Assembly (NCBI GenBank): GCA_025360185.1
Contig: JANYCR010000068.1
Location: 1 to 38,968, forward strand
Direction: 5' to 3'
Length of the DNA stretch: 38,968 nucleotides
Origin: Leptospiraceae bacterium
Lineage (GTDB): Bacteria; Spirochaetota; Leptospiria; Leptospirales; Leptospiraceae
Part shown: positions 26,314 to 34,635 of the stretch, one piece after another
Position numbering within the stretch: position 1 is the first letter of the stretch
How the letters are laid out: each line of letters begins with the position of its first letter
Notes under the pieces: generated by a model
What the model was told of the DNA's origin: nothing
Databases searched by the model: none
The model's input: the letters and a program-made list of their open reading frames with translations, nothing else
Made by a program: the position numbers and the translations under genes

Positions 26314-27699
26314 TTAAAAAGTAGCCTGGAAGCGAAAGTTAAATAATGTGTTAGCCCCGAGTTGTGGTCCGTTCAGATGTTGATAGGCAGGCTTTCCAAA
26401 TTCTAAACCCGCTTTCATTTTTTCCGAAATTGACGGAAAATAAAAATTAACCCCGGCTAATACATCAATTCTTCTTCCACCTTGGCGGTTAGGATCATTC
26501 TGTGGATCCATCGTTGGGTCAAGACTGGAATCCGCACCGGAAATATTATCCCATTTTAGGGACGTTACGCGTAATGTAGGAGCTAACCAATCAAGTAAAG
26601 CATAGGAAGTCCAGAGAGAAATTTCATAGCGATTTCCAAACCGGTATCCGCTATCGTTCTTTCCGTTTCTAAGAGTGATTTGTCCGAAGCTACCCAGGTT
26701 CAATTTTCCCTTATTGTAGATATAACTGATTCCGGGTATAGTGTTGTAAGTTCCTGTTCCCAATTGCATATTATAGGGAGATTTTATTTTTCCCATGAGA
26801 GGCATTTGGTTTTTCTCGTCAATGGAACCCGTAGGTAGTGTAACGCCAAATTGTAAGTTGACCGTGTGAGATTCTTTTTCTAAAAGTTTATACGCGAGGG
26901 TAACACCAATATCCCCAATGCCTTGCGTTCTCATAAATGATTTTTCTAAATTTCCAGAAATCATCTGCATACTATTATTCAAATAAGGTAGCATGACCAT
27001 GATTGCCAATTTATCATTTATATTTTTCATGAGGCTAATCATCGTCATCTCCATTTTCATAGAAACTGGCATCGACATATAGCGATACGGATTTGGATTG
27101 AGAGATGCTATATAGTAAGATGGAAATGGGTCTGGTGCAGTATTCGTTGTAGTCGTCCCCGTATGATTATGAACTGTTCCGGTCGTAGCCTGGCTGGAAG
27201 GAATTGTTCCTACTGTTGGATTATACTCAATACCCGCTAGATATTTATTTGTCCCTTCTACATTACTTCCATTGTATAGCGAGCGCATATCCATTTGCAT
27301 ATAGAGATAATCCACCATCCAATCATTTGTCTTTTGAACATGGGGAAGCATAAGTCCAGCAGGTGTCGTAAGCACTCCAGTATGAGAATGTGAAGAATTA
27401 GAAGTATCCGCTTTATCTTCTTTTGGTTTTTCTTTTTGCTCTACTGGCTCTGTGCTAATAGTCTCTATTGGTTTTGGACTTATCTCTTTAGATTCTTTTG
27501 ACTCTGTAGAATCCTTTGCAGGAATAGTTTTTTTTTCGTCTTCCTTTTTAATTTCATTCACCTGCTTCACTTGCGTCGCAGGGTTTTCTAGAATCTGCGG
27601 CTTTTTATCATTATGCCCTTCATGGCTTTGGCTATATAAAGAAATGCTCACTAGCATGAATATATAGAATGTAATTCGGTAGTTTTTTTGTGTTAACAT
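26314..27699 (-). CDS. Putative outer-membrane beta-barrel protein with His/Met-rich motifs
   Basis: A 461-residue exported protein. The signal peptide (FYIFMLVSISLYSQS) is followed at once by HEGHNDKK, then a disordered Lys/Glu/Pro/Ser region (residues 35-105), HSHTG and HNHTG. From residue 120 on, alternating strands end in a C-terminal FNFRFQATF, an outer-membrane barrel signal with terminal Phe. VSMKMEMTMISLMKN and NNSMQMISGN are strikingly Met-rich. The His and Met motifs suggest binding of copper or another soft metal (inference). AAGGA lies 9 nt before the ATG. It is the last gene of the 27721-29590 cluster, 21 nt behind the CxxxxCH lipoprotein. I recognise a widespread family annotated as transporter or porin without known substrate. 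Confidence 0.65.
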   Translation of the reverse strand: MLTQKNYRITFYIFMLVSISLYSQSHEGHNDKKPQILENPATQVKQVNEIKKEDEKKTIPAKDSTESKESKEISPKPIETISTEPVEQKEKPKEDKADTSNSSHSHTGVLTTPAGLMLPHVQKTNDWMVDYLYMQMDMRSLYNGSNVEGTNKYLAGIEYNPTVGTIPSSQATTGTVHNHTGTTTTNTAPDPFPSYYIASLNPNPYRYMSMPVSMKMEMTMISLMKNINDKLAIMVMLPYLNNSMQMISGNLEKSFMRTQGIGDIGVTLAYKLLEKESHTVNLQFGVTLPTGSIDEKNQMPLMGKIKSPYNMQLGTGTYNTIPGISYIYNKGKLNLGSFGQITLRNGKNDSGYRFGNRYEISLWTSYALLDWLAPTLRVTSLKWDNISGADSSLDPTMDPQNDPNRQGGRRIDVLAGVNFYFPSISEKMKAGLEFGKPAYQHLNGPQLGANTLFNFRFQATF

Positions 27700-27720
27700 T
27701 ATTTAATCCTTTATTTTGTT

Positions 27721-28146
27721 TCACGGCTTTGTGCCGCCTGCTATCCAGCAGAATACTGCTTCTCTAATTTTTGAATTTGCATTCCCAGCCATTGCTCCCG
27801 TAGTAATTGCAGTGTAAAGTCTACTGGAGCAAGGATTTCCAGAATTAGTGAATGCTTTGGCAGAATTATAATCTAAAATATCTAAGCCTGAGCCCTGCGA
27901 GCTTGTAGAATGGCAGCCTGAGAGCGCACAACTGGTAGTAGTCCCTGCTGTTGCTAGTGTGCTAAAACTAGGCGAGGTTGCACAGGTAAAACTAGAAGTA
28001 CAAGCACTAGCCGTTGAGGTTGACGTAGATGAAGATCGTGCAATTTGACTAAAAAGAGCCAGTGCGGCTAATTGTTTTTTGCTATCATCCTTCTTTTCGG
28101 TACACCCTGCGGCTAATATTAATAATACAAAGACTAGTATTCTCAT
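27721..28146 (-). CDS. Lipoprotein with CxxxxCH cytochrome-type motif
   Basis: A 141-residue lipoprotein (lipobox LAAGC, lipid-anchored Cys15). A Ser/Thr-rich linker (residues 38-72) precedes CALSGCH (Cys73, Cys78, His79), a C-x4-C-H variant of the haem c motif. The rest fits small cytochromes of the PSCyt/c-type fold: GSGLDILDYNSA, SRLYTAITTGAMAG with a possible ligand Met119, and IREAVFCWIAGGT. Two further cysteines (106 and 133) could form a disulfide. AGGAG precedes the ATG. Whether haem is attached is uncertain: CxxxxCH motifs occur in some multihaem cytochromes, but a standard CxxCH is lacking. It is 21 nt upstream of the barrel gene. Confidence 0.7.
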   Translation of the reverse strand: MRILVFVLLILAAGCTEKKDDSKKQLAALALFSQIARSSSTSTSTASACTSSFTCATSPSFSTLATAGTTTSCALSGCHSTSSQGSGLDILDYNSAKAFTNSGNPCSSRLYTAITTGAMAGNANSKIREAVFCWIAGGTKP

Positions 28147-28173
28147 TCTCTTCTCCTGGAAATTTTATTTCAC

Positions 28174-28209
28174 AAATGTAGTGGCATAATAATTTTTGCC
28201 CCTACATTT
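28174..28209 (-). terminator. Strong hairpin between propeller and cytochrome-like genes
   Basis: AAATGTAGTGGCA (28174-28186) and TGCCCCTACATTT (28197-28209) pair over 13 bp with one mismatch and a 10-nt loop. It lies 22 nt past the propeller stop on the minus strand. No long T-run follows, so it may be an attenuator or mRNA-processing element inside the operon rather than a full terminator. Confidence 0.5.
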
Positions 28210-28231
28210 TTACTTAATCATTATAGTTTCA

Positions 28232-29590
28232 TTAATGTGAATGTGTTGGTGCAGAGCCCAATGTATGAAAAAAAGCATTGCTAAAGCTACCCTTCAAGTC
28301 CAGCTTCTGTGAAACTGTGTCAGAGGGTGAATCTACAGTATACAAAATTCCATCACTAGCAGGAACAAATATATGCGCCATAGAGCCATGATTTGTCGAC
28401 GCCAAATGCCTATTTTCCGCTTTAGCATCACCAACAGTAATTTGAGATAACAAAGTCAAATTTGGAAGATTGGAGGAATCATAGGAAAGTAATACATTCT
28501 GTTTTAGATTGGTTACTTGGCTTCCAGAACCTGCCTGCGCAGATATTACATACATCCTAGTTCCGTCTGAGTTAAACATGATATGGTTGGTACTAACATC
28601 TGTTATGCTCACAGTGCTAAAGGCATGAGTGGATGCATTTAGTACTGTTACTTTTCCAATTACATGACTTGTATCAGTTGTTTTATCAGTTCCGGGCAAA
28701 GCGATATACTTCCCATCAGGCGAAGCAGAAGAAGGACCTGATTTGGGAGTCGCAATCGTTTCCATTGCAAGTGTTGAAGGGTTAACAGCGATTACAGTAC
28801 CAGCTGTTTGTGCGGATATATAGACTTTGCCGGAGACAGAGGAATAGCTAAACCCATGAGGTCCTGCACCAGTTCCCAAACTCAAAGTACTGATTACTGT
28901 TAAATAGCTGCTACTAGTAGGATCATTATCAATAACAGATACAGTATTATCCGTTATACTACTTACAAATGCTCGCAGTGGACTAGTCGTAAAAATCGCT
29001 TTATGATGTCCCTTGCCTACACAAAGATGTTTTATTAAACTTGCTGAATTAGCGTCAGCAGCACCCTTTACTCCATCCTGAATAATCGTTACAGAGCCTA
29101 CACTTGCAGAGCTACACGCCGAATTGATATTATCCACTCCAGAATTTCCATCATTCATTGACCAAATTTTTCCAGCAGGATCCTGGTAGATATGAACCGG
29201 GCGACTGCCTGCATCTATATATTTCATTAGCCTTGCCCCGGATGTATCAATATTAATCACAGCTACTTTGTTAGAGTTGGTGAGATTTGCAAATATATGG
29301 TCATTAGCCGTTCCTGTGCTATCTCCCGGATTTGAGTCAAGAACGAGATTGCTCTTAAATGTATTTACTCCATTGCTATGGGAAATAACGCTTAGATAGG
29401 GCATAGTCGTATCTAAGTTAGGTACCAAAACATAGGATGTATCACTTGAAGTTTTTGGTAGTAAGCTTGCAAGTCCCAGCACGGAAAGATTATCATTCTT
29501 TGCATTTTGTTTTTCATTTGTAGGTATAGTTACGCTACAGTAGATATTGATTAATAGAGACATTAGTCCCATCATGTATTTTAATTTCAT
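28232..29590 (-). CDS. YncE-like beta-propeller lipoprotein
   Basis: A 452-residue lipoprotein with a signal peptide ending in INIYC (Cys18). Repeated blades of the YVTN/YncE type follow: KVAVINIDTSG, NTVSVIDNDP, GKVYISAQTAG, GKVTVLNAST, GTRMYVISAQ. The conserved GKGHHKAIF and GAGPHGF motifs and a C-terminal HTLGSAPTHSH are His-rich and could bind metal (inference). The ATG is preceded by AGGAG at about 8 nt. It is the first gene of a minus-strand cluster with the cytochrome-like lipoprotein and the barrel protein, so probably a surface or periplasmic complex. Substrate or partner are not identifiable. Confidence 0.75.
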   Translation of the reverse strand: MKLKYMMGLMSLLINIYCSVTIPTNEKQNAKNDNLSVLGLASLLPKTSSDTSYVLVPNLDTTMPYLSVISHSNGVNTFKSNLVLDSNPGDSTGTANDHIFANLTNSNKVAVINIDTSGARLMKYIDAGSRPVHIYQDPAGKIWSMNDGNSGVDNINSACSSASVGSVTIIQDGVKGAADANSASLIKHLCVGKGHHKAIFTTSPLRAFVSSITDNTVSVIDNDPTSSSYLTVISTLSLGTGAGPHGFSYSSVSGKVYISAQTAGTVIAVNPSTLAMETIATPKSGPSSASPDGKYIALPGTDKTTDTSHVIGKVTVLNASTHAFSTVSITDVSTNHIMFNSDGTRMYVISAQAGSGSQVTNLKQNVLLSYDSSNLPNLTLLSQITVGDAKAENRHLASTNHGSMAHIFVPASDGILYTVDSPSDTVSQKLDLKGSFSNAFFHTLGSAPTHSH

Positions 29591-29785
29591 AAAATTTCTC
29601 CTCGATTAGTCTGGCTAATTTATCTTAGCCTCAAATTTTTAGCATACCTGTTTATGCCGTGTAATCGGTGTTATATTTTTAAAGCGAGCGATAGCGATCA
29701 ACTGGATGTGGTTCGACACGCTAGCTTGGAAACTGCTGCTCACCAACCGAGCTTCAGTGTGAACCCATTCAGGAAGGCGAGCGCG

Positions 29786-29872
29786 GGCACATTCGATACG
29801 CCTGCGAAAAGATACAGGGTACTCAGTGACCGCAATCTATAGAGTCCGGTCACTGAGGCTCTCGAATGTGCC
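29786..29872. repeat. GC-rich nested inverted repeat element
   Basis: Outer arms GGCACATTCGA / TCGAATGTGCC (29786-29796, 29862-29872) enclose inner arms CTCAGTGACCG / CGGTCACTGAG (29822-29832, 29847-29857); both are 11 bp and perfect. CGATACG (29794) and CGTATCG (29872) give an alternative pairing. The whole gap 29591-29880 is clearly GC-richer than its neighbours, contains no supportable gene, and begins with a block (29705-29755) resembling dispersed intergenic repeats. Confidence 0.65.
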
Positions 29873-29880
29873 GTATCGCC

Positions 29881-30273
29881 CTAACTCATTCTCGGGGGTT
29901 TAATCAGCGTTAGCTGGTAGCCCTGGAGGTTTGAAGTAGAATTGGAAGTTAGAAATACATAATGTGTTAGTTGAATAGATAGATTAGAGACTGTAGCTGT
30001 GGAAAGAAAAAAAGTTTGTTTAAGAAGATTAGAAAGCTCGTTAGGGTTCTTGGTTTTCTTACAGGAACAAACATGGACTGTTTTCTTTATTTCATGGCAG
30101 TCGGTCTTAGACGTAGGTTTAGAGTGAATTTCTTTTTGCGAGTTATGATTACAAATACAAACCTGTCTAATCTTTCTCATATAGCAAAGCCCTGAGTCAT
30201 AAATCAAGCTTTGCGATAATATAGCAAAGATAATGATTAAACTAAGCACTGCTTTTTGAATCCATAGTCTCAC
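29881..30273 (-). CDS. Small secreted Cys-rich protein, possible metal binder
   Basis: A 130-residue protein with a GTG start and a hydrophobic signal segment (AVLSLIIIFAILSQSLIY). The mature part has seven cysteines and several histidines: LCYMRK, QVCICNHNSQKE, TDCHEIKK and HVCSCKK. Paired CxC motifs of this kind bind copper or zinc in other proteins. The C-terminal half is uncharged and ends LIKPPRMS. No known family is recognised. The gene lies upstream of the beta-propeller gene on the same strand but is separated by the nested repeat, and is divergent from the CDP-alcohol transferase. A metal-sensing or metal-buffering role is inference from the cysteine pattern and the His/Met-rich neighbours. 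Confidence 0.6.
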   Translation of the reverse strand: MRLWIQKAVLSLIIIFAILSQSLIYDSGLCYMRKIRQVCICNHNSQKEIHSKPTSKTDCHEIKKTVHVCSCKKTKNPNELSNLLKQTFFLSTATVSNLSIQLTHYVFLTSNSTSNLQGYQLTLIKPPRMS

Positions 30274-30298
30274 AATGATTCGACTTTCTAAAAATACT

Positions 30299-30358
30299 TT
30301 CCTTTGTCAAGGAAGATTCTTTTCGCTCTTCTAATCGAACTTATGATTTAACTCATAA
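30299..30358. promoter_or_regulatory. Two dyads in a divergent promoter gap
   Basis: TTCCTT-tgtc-AAGGAA (30299-30314) and TTATGA-tttaac-TCATAA (30341-30358) lie between the Cys-rich protein gene and the phosphatidyltransferase gene. On the minus strand TTGACA (30305-30310) lies inside the first dyad and could be a -35 box, but no good -10 follows at the right distance. Confidence 0.35.
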
Positions 30359-30433
30359 TTACTATGAAATAGTAGAATATTTTTCCGAAATGAATTGCCT
30401 AGAAACACTAAATTTGTAAATTGCTCAAATAGC

Positions 30434-31039
30434 ATGAAACAATTATTTCTCGTTCCAAATCTTTTAACATTATCTAGAATTTTTCTAATATTTCCTTCGA
30501 TTTATTTTTTAGAAAAATCTCAATTCGGTCTAGCCGTCTTCTGCATTATAATTTTACTCCATACAGATTTCTTCGATGGATACCTTGCACGCAAATTAAA
30601 TCAGACTTCTGACATTGGTGCAATTCTAGACCCAGTTGCCGACAAATTAGTAGTAATCGCATTTTTTACTCATTTACTAATGGCAAATTCTATTGCCCCT
30701 TTTTACGTATACTTGGTATTTACCCGAGATATTTTACAACTCACATCCATTCCAATTCTATTAATCTGGAAAAAAATTCAATTTAAAGTTAAGCCAAATA
30801 AAATTGCCAAGATTGGGACAGCTCTAAATTTTATTATAATTGGTTTATACGAATTAAGTTTCATTATTTCAAAAGTTCCTGAGCTATTAGATCTTTACTA
30901 TTATCAAGTGGAGCTAATGAACCAATTCGTATTAGCCCCACTTCTTTTAATTTCTATCCTAATTGAATTTTATATCTTATTTACGTTTATCCCTAGATTC
31001 TACCAAATCTATAAGGGATCTCACGACACTTTTGAGTAG
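30434..31039 (+). CDS. CDP-alcohol phosphatidyltransferase (PgsA-like)
   Basis: A 201-residue inner-membrane enzyme that joins a CDP-diacylglycerol-derived phosphatidyl group to an alcohol such as glycerol phosphate. The signature D-x2-D-G-x2-A-R-x8-G-x3-D-x3-D is complete, from TDFFDGYLARKL to GAILDPVADKL. About five or six helices fill the rest. The ATG giving MKQLFLVPNLLTLSR is chosen, since this matches the usual family start; a TTG at 30395 would add 13 unlikely residues. PgsA-type (phosphatidylglycerophosphate) activity is the commonest for this layout but the alcohol cannot be fixed. The symporter gene follows after 21 nt. Confidence 0.85.
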   Translation: MKQLFLVPNLLTLSRIFLIFPSIYFLEKSQFGLAVFCIIILLHTDFFDGYLARKLNQTSDIGAILDPVADKLVVIAFFTHLLMANSIAPFYVYLVFTRDILQLTSIPILLIWKKIQFKVKPNKIAKIGTALNFIIIGLYELSFIISKVPELLDLYYYQVELMNQFVLAPLLLISILIEFYILFTFIPRFYQIYKGSHDTFE

Positions 31040-31060
31040 GCTACCCGAGGAACTTTGAGA

Positions 31061-32482
31061 ATGGAAATAGCAATTTTTATTATTATACTTCTATGTTTTA
31101 TTTTTGTAGGTTTAAGGGAATCAAAAAAAGTAAAAGATGATTCATCTTACCTATTAGCCAATCGCAAGACCGGATTATTCGCATTAGTCGCTACACTTGT
31201 AATGACTGAATTCAATACTTCGACCCTGCTGGGTTTTTCATCTGCTGGATATGGAACTGGTATATGGGGTTTAACGCTTCCATTGGTATTCTTATTCGGT
31301 CTTGGCTTCTACACATTTACAGTTTCAAAGAAATGGAAAAAACTGAATGGACTGAGTGTTGCTGAATTATTCTCTTTGCGATATGGAAATGCGGTTGGAG
31401 TAACAGCAAGCTTATTCCTACTACTCGCAATGATCGGATTTAGTGCTACTTATGTAAAATCTATGACGCTAATTTTTCAGCCCTTTGTGCCAGAAATAAA
31501 TTCTTACTTCGTAAGTGCCGGTCTTGTTGCTGTAGTGCTTTTTATGACTCTACGCGGTGGGCTAGTTTCTGTTATCTCCACAGATATACTTGGATTTATT
31601 GGAACTATCATTGTAATTCCAATGATTTTTTATTTTTCTTATGTGCAAACAAAGGCTGGCTTTGAAGATATCATTCGCGTATTTCCTCCCGAAACATCGA
31701 ATGCTCTTCCTATTCGTTATATAGCCTCGCTTATTATTCTAACTATGTTTACTTATATTGCGGCACCCTGGTATGGACAAAAGATATTTGCCGCTGCCTC
31801 AGAAAAAACTGCGTTTATAGCAGTCGGAATTTCTACTATCATTGTTTTTCTGCTTTATTCCTTTCCTATTCTGGGTCTTGCTTATTTGCGAATCCATGGT
31901 GTAATCATAATTAACCCCGAAGAAGGAATTCCTTATATTATCAAAATGTATTTTCCAGCAGGGTTAAAAGCTGTTGCTTTTGCAGTATTGTTTGCCGCAG
32001 CAGCAACTACCCTTTCAGGAATTTGGAGTGCACTCACGACGATGTTAGTAGGTGATTATCTATTATCCGCTAAGAATCCAAAACTCGGTAAAGATTATAC
32101 TGGCAGTATGAAAATCTACTTTGGATTCGCAGTAATCTCCTGGCTTCTGGGAAATATATTTGTAGATAAAATATTAAACAAACTCATTCTCGCCAACATC
32201 CCAATAGCCGCACTATCGTTTTCACTACTCGCTGGATTTTATTGGGAGAAAGCATCTAAAACGGGAGCTATTATAAGTATTAGCTTGGGACTTGTATGGG
32301 GACTCGGTTGCTATTTATACCTTGGCGAGGATGGAGGTTACACCTGGTTTTGGGCTGCCTACGGGATTCCAATTATTTTTGTAAGCGGAGTGATTGGCTC
32401 TTTTCTTTTTCCCCAATCAGAAGAGGAAAAAAAATTATTAGAAAAATTTAAATCAAGAATGAGCGAGGAAGTAAAGCATTGA
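31061..32482 (+). CDS. Sodium:solute symporter (SSS family)
   Basis: A 473-residue transporter with about 13 helices. The family pattern is visible: LANRKTGLFALVATLVMTEF, then the segment around TSTLLGFSSAGYGTGIWG, and FAAAATTLSGIWSALTTML in the middle, corresponding to the sodium-site region. SSS members take up sugars, amino acids, proline, pantothenate or other solutes with sodium; the substrate here is not recognisable. The ATG at 31061 is preferred over an in-frame TTG at 31055, because GAGG lies 10 nt upstream of the ATG. Its stop overlaps the next start as TTGA, so the two genes are coupled. Confidence 0.82.
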   Translation: MEIAIFIIILLCFIFVGLRESKKVKDDSSYLLANRKTGLFALVATLVMTEFNTSTLLGFSSAGYGTGIWGLTLPLVFLFGLGFYTFTVSKKWKKLNGLSVAELFSLRYGNAVGVTASLFLLLAMIGFSATYVKSMTLIFQPFVPEINSYFVSAGLVAVVLFMTLRGGLVSVISTDILGFIGTIIVIPMIFYFSYVQTKAGFEDIIRVFPPETSNALPIRYIASLIILTMFTYIAAPWYGQKIFAAASEKTAFIAVGISTIIVFLLYSFPILGLAYLRIHGVIIINPEEGIPYIIKMYFPAGLKAVAFAVLFAAAATTLSGIWSALTTMLVGDYLLSAKNPKLGKDYTGSMKIYFGFAVISWLLGNIFVDKILNKLILANIPIAALSFSLLAGFYWEKASKTGAIISISLGLVWGLGCYLYLGEDGGYTWFWAAYGIPIIFVSGVIGSFLFPQSEEEKKLLEKFKSRMSEEVKH

Positions 32483-33246
32483 ATTTTCAAACCGCTTTAT
32501 TACTTCTTATCTCGCTCGTATTCAGTATACTCGGTGGTTTCATCGCGGTAAACGGCAAAACTGCGGATGAAAAAAATCTAGGAATTGGTTGTCTCGGATT
32601 ATTCGGATTATCCTTTGTAACCTTTGTTTATTTTGCCTGGAGAAAAAGAGTTTTCGAAAAACAAATAGAAGAAAATGCAAGTTCTATCTCAGTAGAAGGA
32701 GGAAGAAAATTCCAAATCGACAAAAGTAAATACTATATAATATCGATTATCCTCGGTTTCTTGGGTAGCTTTCTTGCCTATTTTGTAAGACTCAATTTGA
32801 TTTTTACTATTGCAACGTCTCTCATGGCATGCCTTGGATTCTTCGTTTTTTTTGGGGTGCTATTTGGTTTTCTCGCAAAAGAATATTTGATCTTTGAGTT
32901 CGATGGAATCCGAATGGGATTTAAAAACTACTCCTACATCATCAGGTGGGATAATATTTTAAAATTTTCTTCCGATGAATGGCATAGCAATATGGCAATC
33001 TTTATCCATCTAATAAATCCAGAGGATACTACTCGTTATCTGTACGTAAGCAAAGGACGAAGAGATAAAACAGTAAAGGTAATTTACTCTAAAATAAGTT
33101 GGAGCCTATCTATGGCTGGAGCGCATATTCTTATTTTGCCTGAAAGATTTGGTTTAGATGCAGGATATTTTTTTAGAATGCTAGAAGGTTATTTGAAGCA
33201 TCCGGAGAGAAGGATTGAGTTAAAAGTAAAAAAAAGAATCGAATAA
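32479..33246 (+). CDS. Membrane protein of unknown function
   Basis: A 255-residue protein with four predicted helices: about residues 5-22 and 36-54, a charged loop, then 87-107 and 112-136. A soluble C-terminal domain follows, with EYLIFEFDGIRMGFKNYSYI and IRWDNILKFSSDEWH, a bPH-like strand pattern (uncertain). The start is a TTG overlapping the previous stop (TTGA). GAGGAA at 32465-32470, about 8 nt upstream, supports it. Co-transcription with the symporter is therefore likely, but a shared function is not shown. I do not recognise a named family. Confidence 0.7.
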   Translation: MNFQTALLLLISLVFSILGGFIAVNGKTADEKNLGIGCLGLFGLSFVTFVYFAWRKRVFEKQIEENASSISVEGGRKFQIDKSKYYIISIILGFLGSFLAYFVRLNLIFTIATSLMACLGFFVFFGVLFGFLAKEYLIFEFDGIRMGFKNYSYIIRWDNILKFSSDEWHSNMAIFIHLINPEDTTRYLYVSKGRRDKTVKVIYSKISWSLSMAGAHILILPERFGLDAGYFFRMLEGYLKHPERRIELKVKKRIE

Positions 33247-33293
33247 AAATTTCTTGCATGACAAAAAAAATCCATTTTTCTAAATGATGAAGT

Positions 33294-34490
33294 ATGACCA
33301 AAACCACAGAACTAAATACCGAACATCAATTTTCCGCTGCACTCAACAAAGTCCTTGCCAAAATTCAAAAAGGACCGAGAGCATTCACAGACCCAGAAGT
33401 AAAAGAATTTTGCGCAAAACGCTGGCGCAATATTTTTATCAATGAAGCAATTGGGGATACTATCGCAATGAAAGCGGCGACAGAAAAACCTCTCTTTGGA
33501 AAAGACACTCGTCCTCCTAAACAAAAAGTCTACGAAAGATTTTTAAGAAACGATGGACCTGCAGAGTGGAATATTGATTATCCGCAAGCTCGTAACCCAG
33601 TTCTAAAAAATACTACTCTTCTTTTTTGCCCGGGACTTCTTACCGGTCTACTTCCCGTGATGGCATTTCAAGAAGCATTTCCTGCTATCGAAAAAAAATA
33701 CAAAATTAAAATACTACAATCTGATTCTCATCCGATGAGAGGTTCTGAGGCTAATGTCAACGATATTCGAAATGCAGTTGAGAAAGGAATTGGTCTGGAT
33801 GCAAATGCAAAAGTTATTACAAAAGGAAAAGCGCCAAAGGATATCTTCGTTATCTGCTACAGCAAGGGAATGCCAGATCTATTAACAGCTCTCATCGCAA
33901 TGCCAGAATTAAAAAATAGAATCCGTTGCATTTTCAATTGGGCAGGTGCTCCGGGTGGTTCGCCATTAGCCGACAATATATTTGCATCCATTAAAAATGC
34001 GGACATGGCTGCGATAAAAAGCCTTACCGAAATGTTAAAAGTCGTAAACCCGATGATTAACCTTGGTGACAAAGTTCGAAGGCTAGATGAATACCATATC
34101 AAAGATGCAGTCGAATCTATAACAACGACTTACCGCCAGGAATTTCTCCAAAAGCATTTAAAAGAAATTGATAAAATGAATATTCCGATTTTTAATATTA
34201 GCGGATCAACGACAGTCACCGAAGTTCCTTATTTTCAAATGCAAGGTGTTATGGAATTAAATAAATATGATGCCAATAACGATATGCAAGTAACACAAAA
34301 TGGCGCAAAGCTTGCGACTCCGATGGCAACTGATTTAGCAATGCTACATGGTCACCATTGGGATCTTTCTTATAGTCCATTTCCAAAGAATATGAGATTT
34401 GGTTCAGCACACCTAGAGCATCCATTTCCAAAAGAAGCAGCGGCTACGGCTATGATTAAGTTTGCGTTTGAGCTAGGACTTATTGACTAA
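33294..34490 (+). CDS. Alpha/beta-hydrolase-like protein, unknown substrate
   Basis: A 398-residue soluble protein. After a helical N-terminus (residues 1-90) comes a hydrolase-like core: TLLFCPGLLTGLLPVMAF (oxyanion-type strand-loop), FVICYSKGMPDLL with the presumed nucleophile Ser190 in a C-Y-S-K-G elbow, and FNWAGAPGGSP. Late histidines (HGHHW 352-356, HLEHPFP) could supply the catalytic base. The elbow departs from G-x-S-x-G in its first position. No signal peptide. It probably acts on an ester or lipid, but nothing in the sequence shows which. It stands alone, 47 nt after the membrane protein and followed by a hairpin (34503-34527). Confidence 0.6.
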   Translation: MTKTTELNTEHQFSAALNKVLAKIQKGPRAFTDPEVKEFCAKRWRNIFINEAIGDTIAMKAATEKPLFGKDTRPPKQKVYERFLRNDGPAEWNIDYPQARNPVLKNTTLLFCPGLLTGLLPVMAFQEAFPAIEKKYKIKILQSDSHPMRGSEANVNDIRNAVEKGIGLDANAKVITKGKAPKDIFVICYSKGMPDLLTALIAMPELKNRIRCIFNWAGAPGGSPLADNIFASIKNADMAAIKSLTEMLKVVNPMINLGDKVRRLDEYHIKDAVESITTTYRQEFLQKHLKEIDKMNIPIFNISGSTTVTEVPYFQMQGVMELNKYDANNDMQVTQNGAKLATPMATDLAMLHGHHWDLSYSPFPKNMRFGSAHLEHPFPKEAAATAMIKFAFELGLID

Positions 34491-34502
34491 AAATTTTAAA
34501 AA

Positions 34503-34527
34503 AGCGGATATATTCTCATTATCCGCT
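34503..34527. terminator. Perfect hairpin after the hydrolase gene
   Basis: AGCGGATA (34503-34510) pairs with TATCCGCT (34520-34527) around a 9-nt loop, just past the hydrolase stop. On the minus strand the stem is followed by TTTTTT, but no minus-strand gene reads into it. On the plus strand the tail is not T-rich, so it is an imperfect terminator. Confidence 0.5.
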
Positions 34528-34635
34528 AAAGCAAGTGGGCGTAACCAAATTAGTATAGATGAAAATTCAAACAATTCAATGTAAAAAGAGAAAAAATCTA
34601 TTTACTAATTTGAGTTCTCTCCAAGACTAGACAGT

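Noticed and set aside
29654-29842. 62-residue plus-strand open frame in the GC-rich repeat gap
   Set aside because: It lies inside nested inverted repeats, has no ribosome site, and its composition reflects the repeat; not a credible gene.
29786-29887. Possible integron attC site (paired arms ending in CCCTAAC)
   Set aside because: The end does not match the RYYYAAC/GTTRRRY core pair properly, there is no matching left core, and no integrase or cassette array is present.
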